This document shows, piece after piece, positions 1-7,386 of a stretch of DNA of 19,355 bases. The position numbers and the translations under genes were made by a program. Source of the DNA: JAFGIT01 sp016929465 [NCBI: Candidatus Coatesbacteria bacterium] (GTDB lineage Bacteria > B130-G9). The notes under the pieces are model-generated. The model was not told the origin of the DNA, did not search any database, and worked only from the letters and a program-made list of their open reading frames with translations. The stretch lies in assembly GCA_016929465.1 (NCBI GenBank), contig JAFGIT010000329.1, forward strand, positions 1-19,355, in the 5' to 3' direction. Numbering within the stretch: the first letter of the stretch is position 1; each line of letters starts with the position of its first letter.

Positions 1-44
1 GAGGCTCAACACGACTATTAAGCGAATGGTATAGACGCATCACA

Positions 45-70
45 GGGAACATGCAAGGGAACATACAAGG
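45..70. repeat. 12-bp tandem repeat, two copies plus two bases
   Basis: GGGAACATGCAA at 45-56 is followed directly by GGGAACATACAA at 57-68, one base different, and then GG. No function is evident. Confidence 0.6.
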
Positions 71-95
71 ATGAAAATGGCAGAGGGTATGGGAC

Positions 96-122
96 GTCCA
101 TTGAGTCCATTGAGTCCATCAG
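96..122. repeat. 9-bp tandem repeat GTCCATNNN, three copies
   Basis: The units are GTCCATTGA, GTCCATTGA and GTCCATCAG. The same unit, GTCCAT plus three variable bases, recurs as four copies at 14273-14308, so it is a dispersed intergenic motif rather than a one-off. It lies outside any supported gene. Confidence 0.75.
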
Positions 123-204
123 CCCCCGCTACCCGAAGCGGCTGGAATTCTCCGCATCCCGGCCGGCATCTAATCTGGTGGCCCGACCGCCGCTCTAATC
201 AATA

Positions 205-232
205 CTTCATCCTTCATCATTCCGCCTTCATC
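205..232. repeat. 7-bp repeat CTTCATC, three of four units
   Basis: CTTCATC occurs at 205, 212 and 226, with a degenerate unit (ATTCCGC) at 219, all in the same 7-base register. It sits just upstream of the promoter at 251-279. Confidence 0.55.
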
Positions 233-250
233 CTTACGGAGTCCTCGCGC

Positions 251-279
251 TTGACAATGAACCGGCCCATATTTACTAT
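251..279 (+). promoter_or_regulatory. Sigma-70 promoter for the pentapeptide gene
   Basis: A perfect -35 hexamer TTGACA (251-256) is followed by a 17-base spacer and TACTAT (274-279), which matches TATAAT at four of six positions. Transcription would begin near 286, leaving a leader of about 77 bases before the ATG at 363. Confidence 0.6.
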
Positions 280-306
280 CTTATCGCATAATTTGAGCCG
301 CAGATT

Positions 307-331
307 GGCCGTTGGTGCGAGACGCACGGCC
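307..331 (+). other. Hairpin in the leader of the pentapeptide gene
   Basis: GTGCG (315-319) and CGCAC (323-327) form a perfect 5-bp stem with a three-base loop. It is flanked by GGCC at 307-310 and GGCC at 328-331, which can extend the stem after a four-base bulge. No ligand-binding riboswitch class is recognisable. Confidence 0.35.
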
Positions 332-362
332 CATAACATAAGACCGCTTCGAAAGGCGTTTA

Positions 363-1028
363 ATGAGCGAGTTGGGTCGCGAGGAGATACTCAACAGGGT
401 CGCCAAGGGCAAGAGTCTGCAAGGACTTGATCTATCAAAGGCGAACCTCGTCGAGGTGGACCTGACTGGCGTCAGCCTTCAGGGGTGCAGCCTCGAGGGA
501 GCGAATTTCTACGGTTCGATACTCGAGAGAACCGACTTCTCCGGAGCGTCGCTCTCTGGCGCCGACTTCTACAAGGCCGACCTTCAGGGCGCCAGATTGA
601 TGGGAGCAACTCTCACCAGGGCTCGGTTGAAAGACTGCGACCTCAGCGAGGCCAACCTATCCGGGGCCAACCTTTCGAATGCGAACCTGGAGTGGGCAGA
701 CCTAAAGTCTGCCGATATGACCGGCACGAATCTCGAGCGATGCAATCTCTATCAGGCGAACATGAAGCGTGCAAATCTGACCGGCGCTGATTTCAGGGGC
801 GCGAGTTTCGAGAATGCGAATCTCAAGGGCGCCATATTGGTTGGGAGTGCAGGTCAGGTTTGTAGTTTCTACAGGGCGCGGCTCGCCTATGCCGACCTTG
901 AGGGAGCCAAACTTGACGGAGTGAATCTGAAGCAGGCAGATCTTTCCGGAACGAACTTCGAAGGTGTCTCTGGTCTGACGGCCGAGCAGATCGAATATGC
1001 TCGTTCGGGAGGGGCAAAGGGCCTGTAA
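363..1028 (+). CDS. Pentapeptide-repeat protein
   Basis: A 221-residue protein made almost wholly of pentapeptide repeats of the A(D/N)LXX type, such as ANLSG, ANLSN and ADLQG. There are roughly 35 units between about residues 18 and 208, with a short interruption near residue 165 (GSAGQVC). Such repeats fold as a right-handed quadrilateral beta-helix. The C-terminal GLTAEQIEYA resembles the capping end often found in this family. No signal peptide, membrane segment or catalytic domain is seen, so it is probably cytoplasmic and may act as a protein-binding or DNA-mimic surface; the function is unknown. The start ATG is preceded by AAAGG six bases upstream. The gene appears to have its own promoter at 251-279, and 141 bases separate it from the transketolase genes. 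Confidence 0.9.
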   Translation: MSELGREEILNRVAKGKSLQGLDLSKANLVEVDLTGVSLQGCSLEGANFYGSILERTDFSGASLSGADFYKADLQGARLMGATLTRARLKDCDLSEANLSGANLSNANLEWADLKSADMTGTNLERCNLYQANMKRANLTGADFRGASFENANLKGAILVGSAGQVCSFYRARLAYADLEGAKLDGVNLKQADLSGTNFEGVSGLTAEQIEYARSGGAKGL

Positions 1029-1121
1029 TATTAGCCTTGTCTGATAGATTTAAGAGCAGGGCTTTGATTCGAGAAGCGGTTTGGTGTGACCATTAGGAAT
1101 GTATTTTTTCATTGTCCAGTA

Positions 1122-1149
1122 TTGAATGCCAGCAGCCATAAGTGATAAT
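1122..1149 (+). promoter_or_regulatory. Candidate promoter for the transketolase genes
   Basis: TTGAAT (1122-1127), a 16-base spacer and GATAAT (1144-1149, five of six matches to TATAAT) lie just before the ATG at 1170. The implied leader is very short, about 14 bases, and the ribosome site before 1170 is weak (TTGGGAA). Confidence 0.35.
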
Positions 1150-1169
1150 TTGGTTTTGGGAATTTTCAA

Positions 1170-2018
1170 ATGGAATTAGCGGAGCAGAAACGACTTTATG
1201 ATTTAGCAAAAAAAGTCCGTGTCCTCATCCTGAATATGCTCACCAACGCAGGATCCGGACATACGGGAGGCTCACTCTCTGTCGTCGAGATACTCACTTA
1301 TCTCTACTACAGCAAGATGAAGCATAGGCCCAATGAACCAACTTGGCCGGAGAGAGACCGCCTGGTCCTGTCGAAGGGCCACGCGGCACCGTGCCTCTAT
1401 GTCCTGCTTTCGTTGAACGGATATTTCCCGCAGGAGGAGCTATTCAAGCTGCGTCGCATTGACGGCTCGCTTCAGGGGCATCCGGACTTCAAGCGCACGC
1501 CGGGTGTTGATGCTTCCACCGGTTCCCTCGGCCAGGGGCTTTCGGTGGCGAACGGGATTGCTCTCGGGCTTCGTCTTTCGGGGCGAGATTCGAGAGTATA
1601 TGCGGTCCTGGGCGACGGCGAGCTTCAGGAGGGCCAGGTCTGGGAGGCAGCGATGAGCGCCGCACATTACAAGCTGAGCAAGGTGCTGGCCTTTGTCGAT
1701 GCGAATGGGCTCCAGATCGATGGTCGCGTCGAGGACATTATGAATATCGAGCCAATCGTGGATAAGTGGCGGGCTTTTGGGTGGAATGCCCAGGAGATCG
1801 ACGGTCACGATTTCCAGGAGATCGACAATGCAGTCAAGAGAGCACAAGTATCAGATAACGGCAGGCCGAACGTCATAGTCGCCAGAACGACGAAGGGCAA
1901 GGGCATTTCGTTCATGGAGAACAATGTTCGCTATCACGGTGTAGCGCCAACGATGGACGAGCTTCGACGGGCAATGCAGGAGATCGGTGGCGAGGTTCTT
2001 ATTGAGGAGAAGAATTAA
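1170..2018 (+). CDS. Transketolase, N-terminal (thiamine diphosphate) subunit
   Basis: A 282-residue protein matching the first half of transketolase, which moves two-carbon ketol units between sugar phosphates in the non-oxidative pentose phosphate pathway. The cofactor motif begins at GDGELQEGQVWEA (residues 148-160) and closes with the Asn in VDANG (179). Other conserved elements are SGHTGG (His31), SKGHAAP (His71) and the QGHPD region (His104). The length suits the separately encoded N-terminal subunit known from archaea and many anaerobic bacteria. The stop codon shares one base with the start of the next gene (TAATG), so the two halves are surely co-translated and assemble together in the cytoplasm. 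A full-length fused transketolase is excluded by the clean break. Confidence 0.93.
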   Translation: MELAEQKRLYDLAKKVRVLILNMLTNAGSGHTGGSLSVVEILTYLYYSKMKHRPNEPTWPERDRLVLSKGHAAPCLYVLLSLNGYFPQEELFKLRRIDGSLQGHPDFKRTPGVDASTGSLGQGLSVANGIALGLRLSGRDSRVYAVLGDGELQEGQVWEAAMSAAHYKLSKVLAFVDANGLQIDGRVEDIMNIEPIVDKWRAFGWNAQEIDGHDFQEIDNAVKRAQVSDNGRPNVIVARTTKGKGISFMENNVRYHGVAPTMDELRRAMQEIGGEVLIEEKN

Positions 2019-2986
2019 TGGGACTTGGAGACCTGTGTGTCAGCAAAGATCTCGTGGGGCTCAGGGATGTCTATGCTGAGACATTGATCGAGATGGCAGA
2101 GGAGAATGAGAATATAGTGGTCCTCGATGCGGACCTGTCACAGTCAACGAGGACTGCCAGGTTCGCGGCTCGGTTTCCGGACCGCTTCTTCAATATGGGG
2201 ATATCCGAGCAGGACATGATTGGGACTGCTGCCGGCCTCGCCCTATCAGGCAAGATCCCATTTGTGAGCACATTTGCGATATTTGAGACCGGGCGCGCCT
2301 GGGAACAGATCCGGCTCTCCCTTTGTCTCTCCAAACTTCCTGTGAAGCTGGTTGCTAGCCACGGCGGTGTAACGGTCGGCGAGGACGGCGCTTCGCATCA
2401 CTGCATCGAGGATGCCGCGCTAATGCGCGCCCTTCCCAATATGACTGTGGTCATTCCAGCCGATTCGTGCGAGATGAAGAACATCCTGATCGAGAGCCTC
2501 TCGATGAAGGGACCGCTCTATGTCCGGGGATCCAGGGAGAAATTCCCAACCGTTCACTGCCCACCCATGAAGCCGCGAATCGGCAAGGCCTCCGTTCTCA
2601 AGGACGGCAAGGATATCGCCATAGTCGCCTGTGGGCTGATGGTGGATTTCTCGCTTCAGGCGGCTGAGATGTTGAAGCAGGACGGGATAGACGCTCGAGT
2701 GATAAGCATGGCCACTCTGAAGCCTATCGACGAGGAGACGATAGTCGCAGCTGCAAGGGAGACCGGGGCAATTGTGACCGTCGAGGAGCACTCGATAATC
2801 GGTGGTCTCGGAAGTGCCGTCTGCGAGCTTCTGAGCGAGAAATGCCCCACACTCGTGAAGAGAATCGGGATCTATGACACGTTTGCCGCATCAGGTCTGC
2901 CATGCGAGTTGCTAAAGATGTGTGGTTTGACTCCGAAAGATATTAGGAGAAATGTCATCGAGATGCTGAACAAGCGGCACGTGTGA
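2018..2986 (+). CDS. Transketolase, C-terminal subunit
   Basis: A 322-residue partner of the preceding subunit, containing the pyrimidine-binding domain and the C-terminal transketolase domain. GISEQDM (residues 61-67) carries the catalytic Glu64, which activates the thiamine ring. SHGGVTVGEDGASHH is the conserved loop after it, and VTVEEHSIIGGLGSAV marks the C-terminal domain. The family resemblance extends to 1-deoxyxylulose-5-phosphate synthase, but that enzyme is a single chain of about 620 residues, so split transketolase is preferred. The start overlaps the upstream stop; AGGAG eight bases upstream provides the ribosome site. No terminator is obvious in the 80-base gap to the next gene. 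Confidence 0.93.
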   Translation: MGLGDLCVSKDLVGLRDVYAETLIEMAEENENIVVLDADLSQSTRTARFAARFPDRFFNMGISEQDMIGTAAGLALSGKIPFVSTFAIFETGRAWEQIRLSLCLSKLPVKLVASHGGVTVGEDGASHHCIEDAALMRALPNMTVVIPADSCEMKNILIESLSMKGPLYVRGSREKFPTVHCPPMKPRIGKASVLKDGKDIAIVACGLMVDFSLQAAEMLKQDGIDARVISMATLKPIDEETIVAAARETGAIVTVEEHSIIGGLGSAVCELLSEKCPTLVKRIGIYDTFAASGLPCELLKMCGLTPKDIRRNVIEMLNKRHV

Positions 2987-3066
2987 TGCTGCTGTCTTTT
3001 CTTGTGTATTTCGGAAAGCGGGTGTAGCGCCTTTTATCAAACCGTCCAATAGGTGAGGAACAAGCC

Positions 3067-4869
3067 ATGAAGAAAGCAATCGTTATCATTCTGATCCTGA
3101 TCGTCGTCGGTGCTGGGGTAGCATACTACATGACCCAGATGCGTGGTAAGGAGACCAGCCTGCTGCCTGGTCTGGGAACGACGAAGTCCACGAAGGCTGC
3201 GCCTGAGCCCAGCGGGCTCTTGACCTACATTCCGGACACGGCCGCCTTGTGCGTGTCATTTTCGGACATCGGCTCTCTGAAGACCTTGATAGAGAACAGC
3301 AACTACTACAAGACCCTTTCCTCGACGCCGGTCTGGCAGAAATGGACGTCCGAGATGGACATGCTGACGCAGATGGCCCTCAAGAACCGTCAATTGGAGG
3401 CAGGCGTCGAGAGCGAGCCCCCGGACCTGGGCCTCATCTGGAAGCTGTTGGGGGATGACATAGCAATTGCGTTCATGCCCGGGCTCGAGCCCGATGCCTG
3501 GACATTCGCGATGGTTGCGAAAGTGAAGGACGCTGCGAGTCTCACCAAGATAGTAACCTTCGTCAAAGACAGTGCAAAGGCCGAGGGGTTTGCTCTCACG
3601 GATGAAGAATACAAAGGCGAGACGGTCAGTAAGGGGGCCAGGTCTGAAGGTGTTGGAGAGTTCTATATCTGTGAAACCAACGGGATGCTGACCACATCGA
3701 CCGGGGTCGGCGCGATGCACTCCGTGTTGGACCTTATCTCTTCAGGAAAGCCGGAAGGCAGCCTCGCCGCAACGAAGGAGTATAAATCTCTCGCGGGTGA
3801 GCTGAAGGGAGGCCATTTAGGCGAGCTATACATGAAGCTCGGCACGAACATGAACTCGATGTTCACCTCATTGGCAGCCATGGAGGGAATGCCGGTCCAG
3901 ACAGGTGCCGATGGAGTGCCCAAGATGGCCGGAGACTCACTAACGCGGCTATATCTCAAGGACGGTCTGCAATTCGAGTCGTATTCGATGCTCGATACAG
4001 TCAAGAGCGACCCCAAGATCGTCAGCTTCTACAGATTTGAGCCCAATGATCTTCCGCTTCTTTCGGTTGTTCCGCAGGACTCGACGCTGGTATCAGTTCT
4101 CAACTGTCTAGATTCCAAGGCGGCCTATGAGATGGCCATCGACTCGGCCATGTCGCAGAATCCTATGGCCGCGGTGATGCTCTCCGGATTCATCACGGAA
4201 CTCGACAGGAAAATGGGTGTATCCCTGACAGAGGATATCCTGCCTGTTGTTGGTCCTGATGTCGCATTCTATTTCAAGGGGATGAGCTTCAAGCAGAATC
4301 TGCCCCTGCCGGAGTTCGGTTTCGCCTGCAACTCAAGCAATCCCAGCGTCCTATATAATGCATTCCCGAAGGTGGGGGACCACCTGCTGAGCTTCGCCGA
4401 GGATAAGGCTCCGGACGCCAAGCATGTCGATGAGGTCTATAGGGGATATCCGATACATCAGATAAAGCTGACCACACCGATAGGAGATATGAGCCTCGCG
4501 GCAGCCGTGGTTGACGACAAGTTCCTGATGGGCTTTGGCCGTGAGCAGGTCGATATGATGATCGACAGCCTTGATGGGGAGCACCCCAGGTTCAAGGACC
4601 AGGAGCAGTTCACTTCGATGAAGTCCAAGTATCCCGACAAGTCGAACCAAATCGTGTATATGGATTCCGAGTCTCTCTGGCGTCAGCTAAGGTCAACCAT
4701 CGAGCTCTACTCCCAGAGCTCGGATGCAGACCTGAAGGAGACCTTTGAGTTCGTCGATGTCCTGGTAAAGCCGATGAAGGCGATCCTCACCACATCCATT
4801 TACGAGCATCCGTCCGAGAATGTCGCTGCCCAGAGGACTTATGGGCACATTAAGATAGAGGCGGAATAA
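3067..4869 (+). CDS. Membrane-anchored protein resembling DUF3352
   Basis: A 600-residue protein with an N-terminal hydrophobic segment (about residues 4-24, after MKK) that acts as a signal anchor or uncleaved signal. A large soluble region presumably lies outside the membrane. The text TYIPDTAALCVSFSDIGSLK, followed by alternating helical and strand segments and recurrent 'LGDDIAIAF' and 'VGPDVAFYF' phrases, resembles the DUF3352-type proteins of cyanobacteria and other bacteria; I base this on recall of the family style, not an alignment. The LGDDIAIAF/VGPDVAFYF echo suggests two related halves. No catalytic motif is visible. The start is supported by GAGG eight bases upstream. It is followed nine bases later by the WalJ-like hydrolase and probably shares its transcript. 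Confidence 0.6.
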   Translation: MKKAIVIILILIVVGAGVAYYMTQMRGKETSLLPGLGTTKSTKAAPEPSGLLTYIPDTAALCVSFSDIGSLKTLIENSNYYKTLSSTPVWQKWTSEMDMLTQMALKNRQLEAGVESEPPDLGLIWKLLGDDIAIAFMPGLEPDAWTFAMVAKVKDAASLTKIVTFVKDSAKAEGFALTDEEYKGETVSKGARSEGVGEFYICETNGMLTTSTGVGAMHSVLDLISSGKPEGSLAATKEYKSLAGELKGGHLGELYMKLGTNMNSMFTSLAAMEGMPVQTGADGVPKMAGDSLTRLYLKDGLQFESYSMLDTVKSDPKIVSFYRFEPNDLPLLSVVPQDSTLVSVLNCLDSKAAYEMAIDSAMSQNPMAAVMLSGFITELDRKMGVSLTEDILPVVGPDVAFYFKGMSFKQNLPLPEFGFACNSSNPSVLYNAFPKVGDHLLSFAEDKAPDAKHVDEVYRGYPIHQIKLTTPIGDMSLAAAVVDDKFLMGFGREQVDMMIDSLDGEHPRFKDQEQFTSMKSKYPDKSNQIVYMDSESLWRQLRSTIELYSQSSDADLKETFEFVDVLVKPMKAILTTSIYEHPSENVAAQRTYGHIKIEAE

Positions 4870-4878
4870 AGCGCAAGA

Positions 4879-5661
4879 ATGAGAATCTGCGTCCTGGCAA
4901 GCGGCAGTTCCGGGAATTGCACGCTGCTCGAGTCTGGTGGAGCCCGCGTTCTGTTGGACGTCGGGCTTTCCTGGGTGCGAGTTGAGAGAGCTCTTCTTAG
5001 CGTCGACGTCGATCCCACATCGATAAATGCAATTGTGGTGACGCACGAGCATTCAGACCATTGCAAGGGCGTCGGCGTGGCCGCGCGGAAGCTGAAGTGC
5101 CCCGTTCACGTCAATGTCGAGACACTTGGCTTCATCGCCTCGAAGCTGGAGAACGTCGGCAGGAGACAGATCGTGCTCACGAAGGCCGGTGAGTCCTTCA
5201 TGATCGAGGACCTGGAGTTCACCCCCTTTCCGGTCCCGCATGACGCGGTGAATCCCGTCGGCTACGTAGTCCGGACGAACGGCCTCAAGGTGGGCGTTGC
5301 GACCGATTTGGGATATCCCACCAGCGTCGTAAAGCATTCACTGAAGGGCTGCAGAGCGCTCGTGCTCGAGTCGAATCACGACAGAGAGATGCTATTGAAT
5401 GGTCCCTACCCATTTGATCTGAAGCAGCGAATAGCAAGCAAGCGAGGTCATCTATCGAACGACCAATCTGCGGACCTGCTATCCGAGGTCATCCATGATG
5501 CGCTCGAGGTAGTGCTTCTCTCGCATATCAGTCAGGAGAATAACACCCGCGAGCTGGCCTTTAGCGTGGCCGCGAAGACCCTGAATGAACTCAATCGTCA
5601 GGATGTCACGATTGCAATGACCTATCAGGACCGCCCCAGCGATCTGGTTTCGATAGAGTAA
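4879..5661 (+). CDS. WalJ/YycJ-family metallo-beta-lactamase-fold hydrolase
   Basis: A 260-residue cytoplasmic metallohydrolase. It opens with LASGSSGNCTLLESG, typical of YycJ/WalJ, and carries the metal-binding THEHSDH motif (His56, His58, Asp60, His61). Other likely ligands are His121 (PVPHDAV), Asp143 (ATDLGYP) and the His of LLSHISQENN. LESNHDREML and KRGHLSN are family hallmarks. In Bacillus and Streptococcus, WalJ is linked to the WalRK cell-wall regulon and is reported to have nuclease activity. No WalRK gene lies here, so only the enzyme class is firm. It is nine bases downstream of the DUF3352-like gene with a weak ribosome site, suggesting translational coupling. It converges with the glutaredoxin-like gene. 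Confidence 0.88.
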   Translation: MRICVLASGSSGNCTLLESGGARVLLDVGLSWVRVERALLSVDVDPTSINAIVVTHEHSDHCKGVGVAARKLKCPVHVNVETLGFIASKLENVGRRQIVLTKAGESFMIEDLEFTPFPVPHDAVNPVGYVVRTNGLKVGVATDLGYPTSVVKHSLKGCRALVLESNHDREMLLNGPYPFDLKQRIASKRGHLSNDQSADLLSEVIHDALEVVLLSHISQENNTRELAFSVAAKTLNELNRQDVTIAMTYQDRPSDLVSIE

Positions 5662-5685
5662 GTCGATCGGCCAGGCGGCTACCCG

Positions 5686-5849
5686 GGTTTTTCCACAGCG
5701 GCTCATGGTCCATAGGCTTGGCCTTTGGCCGGCACCTACGGCTACCCATGGTATGCCCCGTCGGGGCATTCAAAGGCATCAACGCATATTTATTCGAGTT
5801 GACATCGTCCCCCAATCGAGCTTGAGATGGCCTACCTACAATTTTGAGT
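5686..5849. repeat. Dispersed palindromic element, copy A
   Basis: The core (5715-5770) matches 6513-6569 at about 46 of 57 positions. It contains two hairpins: GGCC-TTT-GGCC (5720-5730) and ATGCCCCG-T-CGGGGCAT (5753-5769). Both copies have GGTTTT 29 bases before the core and a 16-mer, ACCTACAATTTTGAGT here, 63 bases after it. The stretch between the core and that 16-mer is not clearly alike. It lies between two convergent genes and could end transcription from both sides, but no T-run is present. Confidence 0.6.
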
Positions 5850-5875
5850 CAGCCGGCGGCTACCAGCCCATCGAA

Positions 5876-6226
5876 TCAGAGCTCTGCTGGCTCGTCATCT
5901 TCCTCGGGCGTGTCCTCGAGCGGGATGCTCATCTGCCTATCCCGAGAGAAAAGCGATCTGTTCTCTATCTCCGAGATTGCGTGCATAACTGCACGAAACC
6001 TGGTGACGACCTCTCCGTCCTGCCTGACGAGGAGAAGAACCGGCCAATGTGAGCTCACCAGGCCGTAGAATGCGGCCTCTGCGAGTCCCTTTGCTGTGGA
6101 CACATTATAGTATTTGAATGGGATATTACGGTCCTGCAGCCGTGATTTGGCGTCTGCACATTTTGGGCAGGTCGAACTCCCAAAGACTTTGAGTATCGGT
6201 ACTCCAGTATAAGAATCGTATGACAT
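5876..6226 (-). CDS. Small glutaredoxin/thioredoxin-fold protein
   Basis: About 116 residues. The phrase VPILKVFGSSTCPKCADAK gives a first beta-strand followed by a CPKC redox motif, and HWPVLLLVR gives the cis-proline strand of the thioredoxin fold. This points to a dithiol oxidoreductase or redox relay of the glutaredoxin type; a NrdH-like or unclassified member cannot be excluded. The C-terminus (PLEDTPEEDDEPAEL) is a strongly acidic tail, unusual for a glutaredoxin. I chose the ATG at 6226 because AGGAGG lies upstream, though 14 bases away, which is long. A GTG at 6250 would add eight residues (MKEESLET) and would itself overlap the AGGAGG. The gene stands alone, flanked on both sides by repeat-bearing DNA. 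Confidence 0.8.
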   Translation of the reverse strand: MSYDSYTGVPILKVFGSSTCPKCADAKSRLQDRNIPFKYYNVSTAKGLAEAAFYGLVSSHWPVLLLVRQDGEVVTRFRAVMHAISEIENRSLFSRDRQMSIPLEDTPEEDDEPAEL

Positions 6227-6371
6227 GGTCTCCAAACTCTCCTCCTTCACCGGATAAACTTAGTGAATCTCGTGCCGAGTTGTCAACCAGTCCATCAATG
6301 TGGATTTGACCTCAGATTGTAGGTAGATGCCAGAGTTCGATTATCGTCGATGAGCACGATCGATACAACGC

Positions 6372-6385
6372 CGCCCTTTAGGGCG
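6372..6385. repeat. Hairpin CGCCCT-TT-AGGGCG
   Basis: A perfect 14-base palindrome with 6-base arms and a TT centre (five paired bases around TTTA in practice). It is the first of three successive inverted repeats in this gap. Confidence 0.65.
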
Positions 6386-6397
6386 ACACGTGAATGG

Positions 6398-6417
6398 CCC
6401 CACGTTTCAACGTGGGG
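6398..6417. repeat. Hairpin with perfect 9-bp arms (CCCCACGTT / AACGTGGGG)
   Basis: The arms are complementary without mismatch around a two-base centre, TC. It lies 12 bases after the preceding hairpin. No T-run follows, so it is not a classical terminator. Confidence 0.7.
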
Positions 6418-6439
6418 TAACGAGCCATCGACGACCTCT

Positions 6440-6486
6440 ACCTCCTCCTCGCGTCAATCGCTCCGCGATTGACGCGAGGAGGAGGT
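6440..6486. repeat. Perfect 22-bp inverted repeat with 3-base loop
   Basis: The left arm 6440-6461 and right arm 6465-6486 are exact reverse complements, separated only by TCC. On the plus strand the right arm runs into TTTTG, so it could terminate plus-strand transcription, but no plus-strand gene leads into it. A non-coding or mobile palindromic element is as likely. Confidence 0.8.
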
Positions 6487-6646
6487 TTTGCTTTGGCTTC
6501 CGCGAATCCGTGGGCTTGGCCTTCGGCCTGCACTCCACGGCTACTCACATGATGCCCCGCTGGGGCATTGGCTGAGCAAACCAGATCAATTTGGATGGTA
6601 ATTCACTGAAATTAACACTGGCCCCGAATTACCTTCAATTTTGAGT
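6484..6646. repeat. Dispersed palindromic element, copy B
   Basis: The second copy of the element at 5686-5849, in the same orientation. Its core (6513-6569) carries GGCC-TTC-GGCC (6518-6528) and ATGCCCC-GCT-GGGGCAT (6552-6568). An outer pair, CCGTGG (6508-6513) with CCACGG (6535-6540), closes the first hairpin. The 16-mer ACCTTCAATTTTGAGT at 6631-6646 matches copy A at 15 of 16 positions and nearly the same distance (61 against 63 bases). Confidence 0.6.
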
Positions 6647-6747
6647 TGCCCCTAGACTATTGTCAGTGTCTGCCGCGAATGGGGCCTCACGCGCAATCAC
6701 CCTTATGAGCCGCCTTTTGGTTGGCAACTACAGCCTCGTAGCGGGGG

Positions 6748-7374
6748 TCATCTCTCCAGGCGTGAGATTTTCTTCTTGACCTGCTCAGTCAGGTCATCAA
6801 GGAATGAAGTGGCCTGCTCCGATTCCATTCCGGAGATCTTGTCGGCCAGCACTTCCGAGAATTCTGCCTTATTCTGGGTGTTGCCGGAGTCAGAGGCCGC
6901 TTCTTCTGCGGTGCCGCCCTCCAGAGGCATGGTAGGCCCGATGTCTGCCAAGAGGTTCACCGAGTCGGCGCCCACACCGACAATCAAAGTCCTTCCCAGA
7001 ACCTCGACAACGGCGATGTACTTCCTCTCGACGATGTGCGTGACCGAAAGAACGGTCGCGATCCTTCCCGAGCCGAAGCGCTTACCTCGCATGAACTTCT
7101 TCATGCCGAATCCCAGCAATATGATCATTCCAATGATAACCAGAAGGACGATAAACATCCGTATCGAGAGGCTTGCGAATGATGGCTCTTCGGGGGGGCT
7201 GGTCCCTGACGGCGGGGGAGAAGAGAGACCTCCCAATTCCCGGTCTAGATAATCCTCTTGGCACAGGACGGGGACTCCGCAGGCGATGAAGCAAAGGAAC
7301 GCAAGAATCGCAATTGCGGTGATCGGGCGGCTCATGTCCCTTGGGGGCTTCCGGAGTGAGGTGCTAAATGCCAT
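6748..7374 (-). CDS. fliO: Flagellar biosynthesis protein FliO
   Basis: About 208 residues. The N-terminus has a hydrophobic, signal-like stretch (SRPITAIAILAFLCFIACG), and a second membrane segment lies near residues 72-92 (MFIVLLVIIGMIILLGFGMK). The FliO domain follows: RIATVLSVTHIVERKYIAVV, then LGRTLIVGVGADSVNLLADI. FliO is the small membrane chaperone of the flagellar type III export gate, helping FliP to assemble. The C-terminal third is charged and low-complexity. The start at 7374 lies 12 bases after the fliN stop; an ATG at 7335 (MSRPITAIA...) would put the signal-like segment at the very N-terminus and is a real alternative. Unusually, no fliP, fliQ or fliR follows. Confidence 0.8.
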   Translation of the reverse strand: MAFSTSLRKPPRDMSRPITAIAILAFLCFIACGVPVLCQEDYLDRELGGLSSPPPSGTSPPEEPSFASLSIRMFIVLLVIIGMIILLGFGMKKFMRGKRFGSGRIATVLSVTHIVERKYIAVVEVLGRTLIVGVGADSVNLLADIGPTMPLEGGTAEEAASDSGNTQNKAEFSEVLADKISGMESEQATSFLDDLTEQVKKKISRLER

Positions 7375-7386
7375 CCTGAGCCCCGA

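Larger units (their letters stand above)
1..362. other. Repeat-rich intergenic region upstream of the pentapeptide gene
   Basis: I see no convincing gene here. An open frame from 71 to 430 runs through short tandem repeats and into the start of the pentapeptide gene in another frame; it has no recognisable domain and looks accidental. The stretch holds a 12-bp repeat (45-70), 9-bp repeats (96-122), 7-bp repeats (205-232), a strong promoter (251-279) and a hairpin (307-331), each listed separately. Confidence 0.6.
6251..6747. other. Intergenic region rich in hairpins
   Basis: No gene is supported in these roughly 500 bases. A 61-residue open frame at 6390-6575 lies wholly on palindromic repeats and is rejected. 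The stretch holds three consecutive hairpins (6372-6486) and copy B of the dispersed element (6484-6646). The last hundred bases before fliO show nothing recognisable. Confidence 0.6.

Noticed and set aside
71-430. 119-residue open frame on the plus strand
   Set aside because: It crosses three kinds of short tandem repeat and the strong promoter, overlaps the pentapeptide gene in another frame, and its translation shows no domain.
6440-6500. Classical rho-independent terminator
   Set aside because: The hairpin is followed by only four T on the plus strand, no plus-strand gene leads into it, and on the minus strand, where fliO ends, no T-run follows.
6390-6575. 61-residue open frame on the plus strand
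   Set aside because: It consists entirely of palindromic repeat DNA (three hairpins and the dispersed element), so the frame is a by-product of the repeats.
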